From: Oxalobacteraceae bacterium
GTDB taxonomy: Bacteria; Pseudomonadota; Gammaproteobacteria; Burkholderiales; Burkholderiaceae_D
Length of the DNA: 64,000 bases
NCBI GenBank assembly: GCA_027490465.1
Contig: JAIXXZ010000051.1
Coordinates: 1-64,000 of the forward strand
Direction of reading: 5' to 3'
The position numbers and the translations under genes were made by a program. The notes beneath the pieces are model-generated. The model was not told the DNA's origin. It saw only the letters and a program-made list of their open reading frames with translations, and ran no database searches. Shown here one piece after another: positions 47,832 to 57,760 of the stretch (positions within the stretch are counted from its first letter, which is position 1; the number at the start of each line of letters is the position of its first letter).

Positions 47832-49304
47832 ATGCCTTTACTACCCGACCATAGCCACGCTCGGTACTCGGCCCTGTTACCCCTGCTGCTGTGCATGCAA
47901 CTGAGCGGCTGCGGCAATATCAGTGCGCTACTACCAACGGCCAAGCCTGATCTGGCTCTTCCCGCGCAGTGGATCGCCCCCATGCCCGGTGAGGGCGCTT
48001 TGGCACATGATGGACAAGTGTCGGCACTGGCGGACTGGTGGCGGCGGCAGCAAGATCCGCTGCTGATCGATCTGATCGGCGCAGCGCAAAACGTGAGTAG
48101 TAGTGTCAGTGTCGCCCGCTCGAGGATCGAACAGGCGAATGCAGAGCGATTGGCAGCAGGTGGCGCACTGCAGCCAACCCTGGATGCTGGCGTTAGTGCG
48201 CAGCGCCGCAGCGCATTTCCGCCTTTCCCCGGTGGTAATGTTTACCAGGGCTCGTTGCAGGCCAGTTGGGAGATTGACCTGTTTGGTGCAAATCGATTGG
48301 CGCGCGATGCGGCGCAGCTCCGTGCCCAAGGTGCCGAGGCCAACTGGCACGAAGCGCGCGTCTCGGTGGCAGCCGAGACTGCCAATCAGTACTATGCCTT
48401 GCGGGGCTGTAGGCGTTTGCTGACGGTTGCAGAGGCTGATGCCGCCTCGCGCGCAGAGATTACGCGCCTGACTGAGCTGGCGGTTAAGGCTGGATTTCAG
48501 CCACCAGCAAATTCAGCGCTGGCGCAGGCCAGTGCAGCAGAGGGACGCAGCCGTGTTACCGCGTTGCGCGCGCAGTGCGATGTGGATATCAAAGCGCTGG
48601 TCATGCTGACCGGTCTTGATGAGCGCGATCTGCGCGCCAAGCTTGACAGCGTGCCCGCCACCCTGCCGCTCCCGACGCCAGTACCCCTTGCAGAGCTACC
48701 CGCGGCAACGCTGGCGCAACGCCCTGACATTTACGCAGCCGCGCAGGAGGTCGCCGCCGCCAGCAATGATGTCGGTAGCGTAGAAGCGCGACGCTACCCG
48801 CGACTATCGCTATCCGGAACCATTGGTCGCAATCGATTTGAGACCAGCGATGGCGCATTCAATCTGAACAGTTGGACAGTGGGTCCTGTGGCCCTCAGTC
48901 TGCCTATCTTTGATGGTAATCGGCGACGCGCGAATATGGCGGCGGCCGTGGCGCGTTACGAAGCCGCTGCAAATTTGTACCGCGCCACCGTACGCCGCGC
49001 GGTGCGTGAGGTCGAAGAGAGTTTGGTTAATCTCGACAGCATCGCAGCGCGCAGCGATGACGCGCAGATCGCGATCGACGGCTTCATGACCTCGCTTGAT
49101 GCTGCCCAGCTACGCTACAAAAAAGGTTTTGGTAGCCTGATCGAGCTGGAGGAAGCGCGGCGCAGCAAACTCGGCGCAGAGACCGCACAGGTGAGCCTGC
49201 AGCGTGAGCGTATCGCAGCATGGATTGCCTTGTACCGCGCCGCTGGCGGCGGCTGGCAGTCGCCAACATCATCCGATAAAACTCTCTCAGAGTCGAAACC
49301 ATGA
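47832..49304 (+). CDS. Efflux transporter outer-membrane lipoprotein (OprM/NodT family)
   Basis: CMQLSGCGNISALLP lipobox; QASWEIDLFGANRLARDAAQLRAQ, AQRPDIYAAAQEVAAASNDVGSVEARRYPRLSLSGTIG. Confidence 0.92.
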   Translation: MPLLPDHSHARYSALLPLLLCMQLSGCGNISALLPTAKPDLALPAQWIAPMPGEGALAHDGQVSALADWWRRQQDPLLIDLIGAAQNVSSSVSVARSRIEQANAERLAAGGALQPTLDAGVSAQRRSAFPPFPGGNVYQGSLQASWEIDLFGANRLARDAAQLRAQGAEANWHEARVSVAAETANQYYALRGCRRLLTVAEADAASRAEITRLTELAVKAGFQPPANSALAQASAAEGRSRVTALRAQCDVDIKALVMLTGLDERDLRAKLDSVPATLPLPTPVPLAELPAATLAQRPDIYAAAQEVAAASNDVGSVEARRYPRLSLSGTIGRNRFETSDGAFNLNSWTVGPVALSLPIFDGNRRRANMAAAVARYEAAANLYRATVRRAVREVEESLVNLDSIAARSDDAQIAIDGFMTSLDAAQLRYKKGFGSLIELEEARRSKLGAETAQVSLQRERIAAWIALYRAAGGGWQSPTSSDKTLSESKP

Positions 49305-50497
49305 GTACCTTGCACCTGATCCGACAGTTCCCGCGTCGACTTCCGCGATCGGCAATCGCAAGCTTGGCCATGCTGATGGTGCTCGCCGTGTGGCTATTGC
49401 TTACCCCTAGCAGCAAGGCGAATGACAAGGCGACAGGCAACAAGCCGCCATCAACTGCGAAAGCGGCATTGACCGTCAGCACAGCGCGCCCACAGCTAAC
49501 CCGTCTCTCGCAGACGCTGGCTGCCAACGGCGATATCGCCGCCTGGCAGGAGGCGAGTATCGGCAGCGAGGCTAATGGGCTGCGCTTGACCGATGTGTTG
49601 GTCAATGTCGGTGACCATGTGCGTGTCGGTCAAACCCTCGCTCGCTTCTCCGACGAGACCGTGCGAGCGGATCTTGCTCAGGCCAATGCCGCTTTGCTGG
49701 AGGCCCAGGCGACACTCGCCGAGGCCACCTCGAATGCCGAGCGCGCACGATCCCTGGTGAACACCGGCGCAATCAGCACCCAGCAGATCAATCAATTTCT
49801 CGCCGGAGAGCAAACCGCGCGTGCACGTGTCGCGGCCGCTGAGGCAGCAGTCAGTGCACAAAGGCTGCGGCTGAAGTTCACACAACTACGCGCGCCGGAC
49901 AGTGGTGTGATCTCTGCACGCAGCGCGACCGTGGGTGCAGTTGTCGCGAACGGTACCGAGCTATTTCGAATGATTCGCAAGGGCAGGCTGGAGTGGCGCG
50001 CTGAAGTGATGGCGAGCGAGCTATCGCGCATACGCATTGGCTCTGGCGTCACGCTGGTAGCTGCGAATGGCACACGCTTGAACGGCAAGGTGCGGATGAT
50101 CGGCCCCACCGTCAATCCACAAAATCGATCGGCGCTGGTGTTTGTCGATCTGCTTCCCGCTGCTTCGGGCGAAGCACCAGCCAAACCTGGCATGTTCGCG
50201 CGCGGCGAGTTCATGCTTGGCAGTGGCAACGGTGTCACGTTACCGCAACAGGCAGTGGTCGTGCGAGATGGCTTTAGCTATGTGTTTCAGATCAAGCCCG
50301 ACGGGCGCGTGGCGCAGCTGAAGGTGAAGACTGGCCGGTACCTGCAGGACTATGTCGAGATCACCGAAGGTATTTCGATGCAAGACGAGGTTGTGGTGGC
50401 CGGTGCTGGTTTCTTGAATGATGGTGATCTGGTGCGTGTGATCCGTGGTAACGCGGTCGATCGTGACAACAAGCGCGAGACAAAGGACGCGCAGTGA
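49301..50497 (+). CDS. RND efflux periplasmic adaptor
   Basis: GLRLTDVLVNVGDHVRVGQTLARFSDETVRADLAQANAALLEAQATLAEA...LRAPDSGVISARSATVGAVV. Confidence 0.92.
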   Translation: MSTLHLIRQFPRRLPRSAIASLAMLMVLAVWLLLTPSSKANDKATGNKPPSTAKAALTVSTARPQLTRLSQTLAANGDIAAWQEASIGSEANGLRLTDVLVNVGDHVRVGQTLARFSDETVRADLAQANAALLEAQATLAEATSNAERARSLVNTGAISTQQINQFLAGEQTARARVAAAEAAVSAQRLRLKFTQLRAPDSGVISARSATVGAVVANGTELFRMIRKGRLEWRAEVMASELSRIRIGSGVTLVAANGTRLNGKVRMIGPTVNPQNRSALVFVDLLPAASGEAPAKPGMFARGEFMLGSGNGVTLPQQAVVVRDGFSYVFQIKPDGRVAQLKVKTGRYLQDYVEITEGISMQDEVVVAGAGFLNDGDLVRVIRGNAVDRDNKRETKDAQ

Positions 50498-53400
50498 ATT
50501 TTTCCGCGCTCTCGATTCGCAATCCAGTACCCGCGATCTTGTTGTTCGCGCTGTTGACGCTCGCGGGACTGCTCGCATTTCGCTCGAATGCGATTCAGGA
50601 TCTTCCCGACATCGAACTGCCCATCGTGAACGTAGTCGCTTCGTTGCCGGGTGCTGCGCCGGCTCAGCTCGAGACCGAGGTGGCGCGCAAGATCGAAGGC
50701 TCGGTCGCTAGTTTGCAGGGTATCAAAAACATTTATACGAAGGTGCTTGATGGGCAAGTGACTGTCACGGTTGAGTTTGTCCTTGAAAAAAATCTCTCGG
50801 ATGCGGTAAACGATGTACGCGATGCGGTAGCGCGCGTACGCGCCGATTTGCCGGCTGACGTGCGTGATCCCTCCGTGACCAAAGTCTCTACTGCCGGCCG
50901 ACCGATTTTGACCTTTAGTGTGTCCGCCGTTCCCAATGCCTCTGGCAGTTCGCCCGACTTACAAGAGGTCTCATGGTTCATCGATAACAGTGTCACCAAA
51001 CGCTTGCTTGCCGTCAAAGGGGTCGGTGCCATAAAGCGCATTGGTGGCGTCTCGCGTGAAGTTCGTATCGAGCTGGATACGGCGCGCATGAATGCGCTGC
51101 GTGTCACCGCCATCGATGTTTCCCGAAGGCTGCGTCAGGTGCAGCAAGAGGCCCCGGGTGGACGCGGCGATGTATCCGGCGCAGAGCAGTCAGTTCGTAC
51201 TATTGCCACTGTCAAGACAGCAGCCGAATTGGCGCTGATTGAAATCCCGCTCGACGATGGCAGGCGGGTACGGCTGGATCAAATCGCAAATATTGACGAT
51301 ACCGTCGCCGAGCCACGCGCCATCGCCACTCAGGATGGCAAATTGGTGGTTGGCTTCGAAGTTTCGCGCACCAAGGGCTACGGTGAATTGATGGTGGCGC
51401 AAGGTGTTCGCGAGGTGGTGAATGGGCTGCAGGCAGATAACCCCAATCTGCGTATTGCGGAGGTGATCGATAACGCACAACCAGTCGAGGAGAACTACCA
51501 AGGCTCGATGATTCTGCTGTACGAAGGCGCGCTGTTGGCGGTGCTGGTGGTGCTCTGGTTTTTGCGTGATTGGCGTGCGACTTTGGTGGCGGCATCAGCT
51601 TTGCCACTTTCGGTAATCCCGACTTTTCTGGCCATGTCATGGTTCGGGTACACCATCAATACCGTGACCTTGCTTTCATTGGCGCTGGTGGTCGGTGTGC
51701 TGGTGGATGATGCGATTGTCGAGATCGAGAACATTGCGCGACATCTGCAAATGGGCAAGACACCCATGCAAGCCGCACTCGAAGCGGCGGATGAGATTGG
51801 CATGGCGGTGATTGCAACCACGTTTACCTTGGTCGCAGTGTTTCTGCCAACCGCATTCATGGGTGGTGTGCCTGGCCTGTTCTTCAAACAGTTTGGCTGG
51901 ACTGCTGCAGTCGCAGTGCTGTCATCATTGGTGGTAGCGCGCTTGCTGACGCCGATGATGTCGGCCTATTTGCTGAAGCCAGCGAAGCATGTGGCGCTGA
52001 AAGATGGCTGGCTGATGCGCAGCTATCTCGGCATCATGCGCTGGTGTCTGCGTTATCGTTGGGTGACGGCGATAGCCTCGGCAATGTTTTTTGTAGCTTC
52101 ATTGTCGCTGGTGCCCTTGCTGCCGACGGGCTTCATACCACCAGCTGATCGCGGACAAACGCAGATCACGGTCGAGCTGCCGCCCGGTAGTACCTTGGCA
52201 GAGACCACTGCTACGGCCGAGCAGGCAAGACTCGCCGCGATGAAAGTCAAAGGTATCCAGAGTATCTTCAGCTCGATCGGTGGTGGTTCCAGTGGCGACG
52301 CATTTGTGCCGGGCGCCGCAGCTGAAGCGCGACGCGCTGTGCTGACACTGAACGTGATCCATCGTGATGAGCGCGCTGAATCATTGCAGGATCTGGAGAA
52401 TCAGTTACGCACCAGACTAGATGAGATTCCAGGTGCACGCTTCACCGTCGGTCCGCCGGATACCGGCGTCAAGATGCAGCTGGTTTTGAAAAGTGATGAT
52501 GCGGTCGCGCTCGCGACGGCGGCGCGTTTGGTCGAGCGCGAATTGCGTACGCTGAATGGTATCGGCAACGTCAACTCAAGCGCATCGCTGGTACGACCCG
52601 AGATCATCGTTCGACCCGATGCCGCGCGCGCGGCCGACCTTGGTGTGACCACGGCGAGCATTGCCGAGACGGTGCGTGTTGCTACTGCAGGTGACTATGA
52701 CGTCAACCTGCCCAAGCTAAATTTGTCGGAACGTCAGGTGCCGATTCGCGTCAAGTTGACCAATGATGTGCGTGCTGATCTGGCAGCGATCGAGCGCTTA
52801 TCGGTACCGGGACGGCAGGGTCCGGTGATGCTGGGTACGGTCGCCAGTGTGAGCATGGACAGCGGCCCAGCGCAAATCGACAGGCTGAACCGCAGCCGTA
52901 ATGTCACCCTGGAGGTGGAATTGGGCAGTCGTTCGCTGGGTGAGTTGAATGAAGAAGCACGTGCACTGCCCAGCATGAAAAATCTGCCGCCCTCGGTCAC
53001 GATCGCCGAATTGGGTGATGCGCAGGAAATGCAGGCGTTGTTCGAGAGCTTCGGCATAGCCATGCTGATTGGCGTGCTCTGCATCTATGGGGTGCTGGTG
53101 CTGCTATTCCGGGACTTCATGCAGCCGATGACAATTCTCGCAGCGCTGCCGCTGTCGATAGGCGGTGCCTTCGTTGGTCTGCTGGTCACTCACAAGGCGT
53201 TGTCGATGCCATCCATGATCGGATTGATCATGCTGATGGGTATCGTGACCAAGAACTCCATTCTGCTGGTGGATTATGTGATTCTGGCCCGCCACGCGGG
53301 CATGTCGAGGTTCGACGCACTGGTAGACGCTTGCCACAAGCGCAGCCGCCCGATTCTGATGACCACGATTGCGATGGGGGCAGGCATGATGCCTTTAGCG

Positions 53401-53577
53401 CTAGGCTTCGGCGCTGACCCGAGTTTCCGCTCACCTATGGCAGTCACCGTCATCGGTGGCTTGATCACTTCCACCTTGTTATCGCTCCTGGTGGTACCTG
53501 CCGTTTATACCTTCGTCGATGACGCCCAAGGTTTATTGCGGCGGTTCAGTCAAACCGTTTTGCGTAAAGCAGAGTAA
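50494..53577 (+). CDS. RND efflux permease (AcrB/HAE-type)
   Basis: 1027 aa; FSALSIRNPVPAILLFALLTLAGLLAF, VDDAIVEIENIARHLQMG, MGIVTKNSILLVDYV. Confidence 0.95.
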   Translation: MNFSALSIRNPVPAILLFALLTLAGLLAFRSNAIQDLPDIELPIVNVVASLPGAAPAQLETEVARKIEGSVASLQGIKNIYTKVLDGQVTVTVEFVLEKNLSDAVNDVRDAVARVRADLPADVRDPSVTKVSTAGRPILTFSVSAVPNASGSSPDLQEVSWFIDNSVTKRLLAVKGVGAIKRIGGVSREVRIELDTARMNALRVTAIDVSRRLRQVQQEAPGGRGDVSGAEQSVRTIATVKTAAELALIEIPLDDGRRVRLDQIANIDDTVAEPRAIATQDGKLVVGFEVSRTKGYGELMVAQGVREVVNGLQADNPNLRIAEVIDNAQPVEENYQGSMILLYEGALLAVLVVLWFLRDWRATLVAASALPLSVIPTFLAMSWFGYTINTVTLLSLALVVGVLVDDAIVEIENIARHLQMGKTPMQAALEAADEIGMAVIATTFTLVAVFLPTAFMGGVPGLFFKQFGWTAAVAVLSSLVVARLLTPMMSAYLLKPAKHVALKDGWLMRSYLGIMRWCLRYRWVTAIASAMFFVASLSLVPLLPTGFIPPADRGQTQITVELPPGSTLAETTATAEQARLAAMKVKGIQSIFSSIGGGSSGDAFVPGAAAEARRAVLTLNVIHRDERAESLQDLENQLRTRLDEIPGARFTVGPPDTGVKMQLVLKSDDAVALATAARLVERELRTLNGIGNVNSSASLVRPEIIVRPDAARAADLGVTTASIAETVRVATAGDYDVNLPKLNLSERQVPIRVKLTNDVRADLAAIERLSVPGRQGPVMLGTVASVSMDSGPAQIDRLNRSRNVTLEVELGSRSLGELNEEARALPSMKNLPPSVTIAELGDAQEMQALFESFGIAMLIGVLCIYGVLVLLFRDFMQPMTILAALPLSIGGAFVGLLVTHKALSMPSMIGLIMLMGIVTKNSILLVDYVILARHAGMSRFDALVDACHKRSRPILMTTIAMGAGMMPLALGFGADPSFRSPMAVTVIGGLITSTLLSLLVVPAVYTFVDDAQGLLRRFSQTVLRKAE

Positions 53578-53629
53578 GCGAGAGTATGTCCAGCATCGAG
53601 ATAGAAATCTTCGATGTGCTTGGTATGCT

Positions 53630-54391
53630 TCAATAGGTCGCGCGCCCACCACTCAGATCAAACACCGCGCCTGTGGTGAATGAGCATTCTTCTGTGCAAA
53701 GCCAGGCAACCATCGCGGCGATTTCTTCGGGTGTACCAAAACGTCCCATCGGTATTTTGCTGAGCATGTAGGCAATGTGCTCAGCAGAATTCTGATCCAG
53801 AATCGCGGTCTTTACTGCTGCAGGGGTAACGCAGTTCACGCAGATGCCAGTATCGGCAAGTTCTTTGCCCAGCGATTTGGTCAAGCCAATCACGGCGGCC
53901 TTGCTCGCGCTGTAGGCGCTGGCATTCGGATTGCCTTCTTTGCCCGCCACCGACGCGATATTCACGATGCGGCCGTAATTTCGTTCGCGCATACCGGGTA
54001 CCAACTCGCGGCAGCAGAGGAAGGTGCCATTGAGATTGATGTCAATGATCTGCTCCCACGCATCGATCGGGTACTCCCAGAGTTTGGCATTGACGCCGCT
54101 GATACCGGCGGAATTGACCAGAATGTCGACTGGTGCAATCGCTTGCGTGCTGCGCGCTGCATCAGCCACGGAGGCATGCGAAGCAACATCCACCGTGAAG
54201 GTATTGATCACGCTGCCAGCCGCACTGGCATGCAGGCTTTGTGCCGCCTGCTCAAGACCTTTGGCGTCGCGGTCCCAGAGGGTGAGTTTGGCGCCCGAGG
54301 CGAGCAAGCGATTTGCTATAGCGAAGCCAAGGCCCGATGCGGCACCGGTAACGACTGCATGACGCTGCTGAAGGTTTAATTGATTCATCAT
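53630..54391 (-). CDS. Short-chain dehydrogenase/reductase
   Basis: ATG at 54391; HAVVTGAASGLGFAIANRLLASG, LVNSAGISG, SAYSASKAAVIGLTKSLGKEL. Confidence 0.9.
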   Translation of the reverse strand: MMNQLNLQQRHAVVTGAASGLGFAIANRLLASGAKLTLWDRDAKGLEQAAQSLHASAAGSVINTFTVDVASHASVADAARSTQAIAPVDILVNSAGISGVNAKLWEYPIDAWEQIIDINLNGTFLCCRELVPGMRERNYGRIVNIASVAGKEGNPNASAYSASKAAVIGLTKSLGKELADTGICVNCVTPAAVKTAILDQNSAEHIAYMLSKIPMGRFGTPEEIAAMVAWLCTEECSFTTGAVFDLSGGRATY

Positions 54392-56850
54392 GGTTTCACC
54401 GTCTCTATTTTGCCCAGCCATAAAGGTTTCTGCCGATAATCCGGCCCCAGCGCAACCGCATCGCGCTGCACCGCTTCGCTCACCATACTGAAACGGTCCG
54501 GCACCAGACTGCCGGTCTTGGCCATCTCATGCAGCAAATGATAAGAGAACAGTCGATGACCTCGGCCGCGTAGCGCGTTGGCGAAATCGGAAGGTCCGCC
54601 CGCCGCCAGTACGGTGAGTCGCGTATCCGCCGGCGGTGTTAAGCCATCGCGAGATACCGGGATCACGGGTGCGACATCTTTGTAAATCAGCTTGTTCCCC
54701 TCGGAGCGGCCCGAGAAACAGGTATCCAACACCACGATAATCTGTTGTGCATTACTGCGCAGTAGCGTCTGGTAGAACTCGTTGAGTCTGAAAGCCGGAT
54801 CATCAAGACTGCCGTCCGAGGCATCTTGCGGTATCAGCACAGTGTGTTTGCCATCGCGCGTCGGTGCCGCATGACCGGAGTAGTAAACGATTAGCCTGTC
54901 CTTGTTGGTCAGCCGTCCGACCATGGAGCGCAGGCGTGTCATCATGCGCACACCGGTCGCCTCATCATTGATCAGACTGGTCATGTGTTCGGGCGGGATA
55001 CCAAACTGTCTGCGTATCAGATCAGCGAAACTTCTTGCGGAGCGATCCGCAAATGTGACACGCGGCAGCTCATCATAGTCGGCAATGCCTATCACCACTG
55101 CATAGGTATTTCCCGCTACGCGGGCAGGTGAAACTTTTGCGATCACGTCAACCAGATCGTCCTTGAATTCACCCTGATCCATGGTTTTCAGGCGAGCTTC
55201 AAGCTGGCGAATTTCTTCGTTCAGGCGCTCTTTTTCGGCGCTCATTTGTTGACGCTGTCGGACATCATCACGCAGTTCTTCCAGCCGCTCGCGCAGCTTG
55301 CGGCTTTCGATATCATCGGTTAGCACCAATGATTGCGTGGATACGGTACCACCTTCAATTTTGCGCAGGGGGCGAAGGTTGGCCATCTGACCTGCCTCCA
55401 GCTTGACAGTATCGAGAGCCGGGATTTCCACGTTGTCGACGAATTGCATGGCCAGCACCTGATCACCCACCATCAAGTGCCCTGATACCGGGCGTATGAA
55501 CTTGTCGCTCACTGCCATGCGCAGGAAAGGACGAGCACGACTGATTAACTGCTTAAGTCGTCGGCCCTGATCCGAATCGATATCGTTTTGCGTCACCATT
55601 GTGAAAGTCACAGGTGCGCGATCTGGCTGCGTTGAGCCAGCAACCGTGATGATGAAGCGCTTGAGATCGGCGTCATAGACGACATTTTTCACCTCGGGTT
55701 CACCCACCAGTTCGTACAGACTTTCACTGATCGATTGCAATACCAGAGGGCGGGGCAGTGTTTTCGGCAGGTTGTCCTGGAACTCACGCAACTTGCGGTT
55801 CAGGTTTTCGACGCGACGATCATATGCAGCCCGTTTAGCCTCTTCGCTTGCCTGAGTAGCGCGCACGCGTTCGTTAAATTCTAGTTTGGATTCGAACTCA
55901 TCGCGTGTGAGCGTTACTTCAGGTGGCGGTCTTGAGGCTTCTATTTCGCGTCGTTCGCGGCGCAAGGCTTCGGGTAGCTCTGCAAGTCGCTGCATCTGAG
56001 TTTCGCCACGCTTTTGCGCGGCGGCGGTGATATCTTTCCAGGCGACTGTACGTGATCGGTTGCTCGCAGCCCTACGACTTTGAGTGCCGATCAAATCGGC
56101 TTCAGCGACCCAGACAAGGTCGGGACTTCTGCGATATTCCGCCAGTAGTCGCCAGCTCTCGGGTGGATTGAATTCCAGCGGTGCGCGCGCGAGCAGACCA
56201 GAAACGCTCGCGTCGACGACACAATTTTTGCAAACAATCGACAGACGTTTCAGATTTCCTGATGCAACGTATTGATCGAACAGTTCACTGCCGATATCAA
56301 TCGCGCCCGAGCCTTGCGAATCCAGCGAAATTTCACGTGTGATACTGGTCTTGAGTCCGGTTATCTCGATTTGAACAGTATTCAGTGGCAAGGTCACCCA
56401 TTCACTGCGGCCGGTCGCAACGGCACGATCCCGATCGGGTTCTTCACTGAGAACTTGTGTGCCTGTTTCGTGACCAAAGGTGTCTTTCAGAAAATTCCCC
56501 GGTGCCAGCAAGGGATACAAGCCAATCGTAAATGTGGCGGCCAGCGTGGAGCCAATCGGATTGGCGCGCTTACCGGTAACTTCCCGGCGCTGAACAATCG
56601 GCGCTTCGAATTCCGGTGCGCTGATTTTTTCTTTCAGTGTCACATTCAGCACGCCGCGCTGATCGACATAAGCTGATTCAAACCCTTGCGTTTTTGTGCT
56701 GGCCGCGTTTGGATTCAGATAACGGGTTTTGCCAGTGACTTTGGTTACCTGGTTGGTGTAATCACCGCCACAGGCGGCGAGTCCGAGTACCGTCACGAGC
56801 AAAGCACAAAATGAAGGCGCGAATCGTGGTGTTACGTTGACGGCGTTCAT
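54388..56850 (-). CDS. Caspase-family (peptidase C14) lipoprotein
   Basis: In-frame ATG 56850: LLVTVLGLAACGGDYTN lipobox; YAVVIGIADYDELPRVTFADRSARSFADLI, LIVYYSGHAAPTRDGKH (His), IIVVLDTCFSGRSEGNK (Cys). Confidence 0.88.
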   Translation of the reverse strand: MNAVNVTPRFAPSFCALLVTVLGLAACGGDYTNQVTKVTGKTRYLNPNAASTKTQGFESAYVDQRGVLNVTLKEKISAPEFEAPIVQRREVTGKRANPIGSTLAATFTIGLYPLLAPGNFLKDTFGHETGTQVLSEEPDRDRAVATGRSEWVTLPLNTVQIEITGLKTSITREISLDSQGSGAIDIGSELFDQYVASGNLKRLSIVCKNCVVDASVSGLLARAPLEFNPPESWRLLAEYRRSPDLVWVAEADLIGTQSRRAASNRSRTVAWKDITAAAQKRGETQMQRLAELPEALRRERREIEASRPPPEVTLTRDEFESKLEFNERVRATQASEEAKRAAYDRRVENLNRKLREFQDNLPKTLPRPLVLQSISESLYELVGEPEVKNVVYDADLKRFIITVAGSTQPDRAPVTFTMVTQNDIDSDQGRRLKQLISRARPFLRMAVSDKFIRPVSGHLMVGDQVLAMQFVDNVEIPALDTVKLEAGQMANLRPLRKIEGGTVSTQSLVLTDDIESRKLRERLEELRDDVRQRQQMSAEKERLNEEIRQLEARLKTMDQGEFKDDLVDVIAKVSPARVAGNTYAVVIGIADYDELPRVTFADRSARSFADLIRRQFGIPPEHMTSLINDEATGVRMMTRLRSMVGRLTNKDRLIVYYSGHAAPTRDGKHTVLIPQDASDGSLDDPAFRLNEFYQTLLRSNAQQIIVVLDTCFSGRSEGNKLIYKDVAPVIPVSRDGLTPPADTRLTVLAAGGPSDFANALRGRGHRLFSYHLLHEMAKTGSLVPDRFSMVSEAVQRDAVALGPDYRQKPLWLGKIETVKP

Positions 56851-57060
56851 GATGGAGATTCTAAGAGTTGAGCAGCGATGCAAAATCATGCCGCGGCCTG
56901 GAGCAGGGCAGGCGGCGTGCAACATCGTCATTATAAAAAATTACAAGGATACGCTCTATCGAGATGTTTGGTGGTGCGTTGGTTTGAAGGCGTCATTTGT
57001 TTTCAAATTAAAAATAATCGTTCGGGAGCCGCTGGATGAATCGAGGTTCTACGGTGGGTC

Positions 57061-57130
57061 AGCGTAGCTGTGCGACGCGAGCATCCGCAAAATCAAGTGC
57101 TTGATGCCGTTACCTTGCGACCAAAGTGTC
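57061..57130 (+). repeat. Imperfect direct repeat A
   Basis: AGCGTAGCTGTGCGACGCGAGCATCCGCAAAATCAAGTGCTTGATGCCGTTACC...; similar to 57666..57738. Confidence 0.6.
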
Positions 57131-57281
57131 CGTTTTTGTCGAGGCCTTCCATGGGCCGATAGTCGCAAGAATTTGCCTTAGTTTCAATTTGATAATCAAG
57201 AAACTGAATGACTGCTGCTATATTCAGGCTTTAACAATGTGGCAGCGTTCGCGCCGCCGCCAAGATTTTTCTGGCTACCGA

Positions 57282-57485
57282 ATGGATGATGCTCGGGTCA
57301 ATCACGCCCTTAATGAACTGAAATCAGCCCGAGAACGGCTTGCGAATCTGGAGAAGGATCAGGTTGCCCTGGCCGATCGACTTGCGGCTGCGCGTCGTGC
57401 GCAGCGGCGCATTGGTTTTTACTTATTCGGTCTGGTCGTTCTCTTTTCGCTGGTGATGGCCGGGGCTTTCACGCTACTACTTTGA
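57282..57485 (+). CDS. Small coiled-coil/TM protein
   Basis: MDDARVNHALNELKSARERLANLEKDQVALADRLAAARRAQRRIGFYLFGLVVLFSLVMAGAFTLLL. Confidence 0.5.
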   Translation: MDDARVNHALNELKSARERLANLEKDQVALADRLAAARRAQRRIGFYLFGLVVLFSLVMAGAFTLLL

Positions 57486-57665
57486 TGCCTGATTTTGTGC
57501 CGCAGATGTTCGCTAACTTACCTGCGGAGATGCCGAGTAAGGGGCTTTAACAAAAAGCTGCGGGCTAGGCGCGCCGCCGCAGACAGTGCGGCTGTACGAC
57601 AAGGCTGTGCAACAACGCCAGCAGATTTTTGTTAGAGCCTTTCAGTCCACGTTTTATGGCAAGCC

Positions 57666-57738
57666 AGCCTAGCTGAGCGACGCGGGGCTCAGCAAAATCA
57701 AGTGCCTGGCGCCACTGACCTCGCCACAAAAGTTTCTG
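57666..57738 (+). repeat. Imperfect direct repeat B
   Basis: AGCCTAGCTGAGCGACGCGGGGCTCAGCAAAATCAAGTGCCTGGCGCCACTGACC...; similar to 57061..57130. Confidence 0.6.
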
Positions 57739-57760
57739 GATTCATCTCATCAGCGCTTCC

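Noticed and set aside
53777-54379. 200-aa plus-strand ORF
   Set aside because: Antisense to the SDR gene and without recognisable domain.
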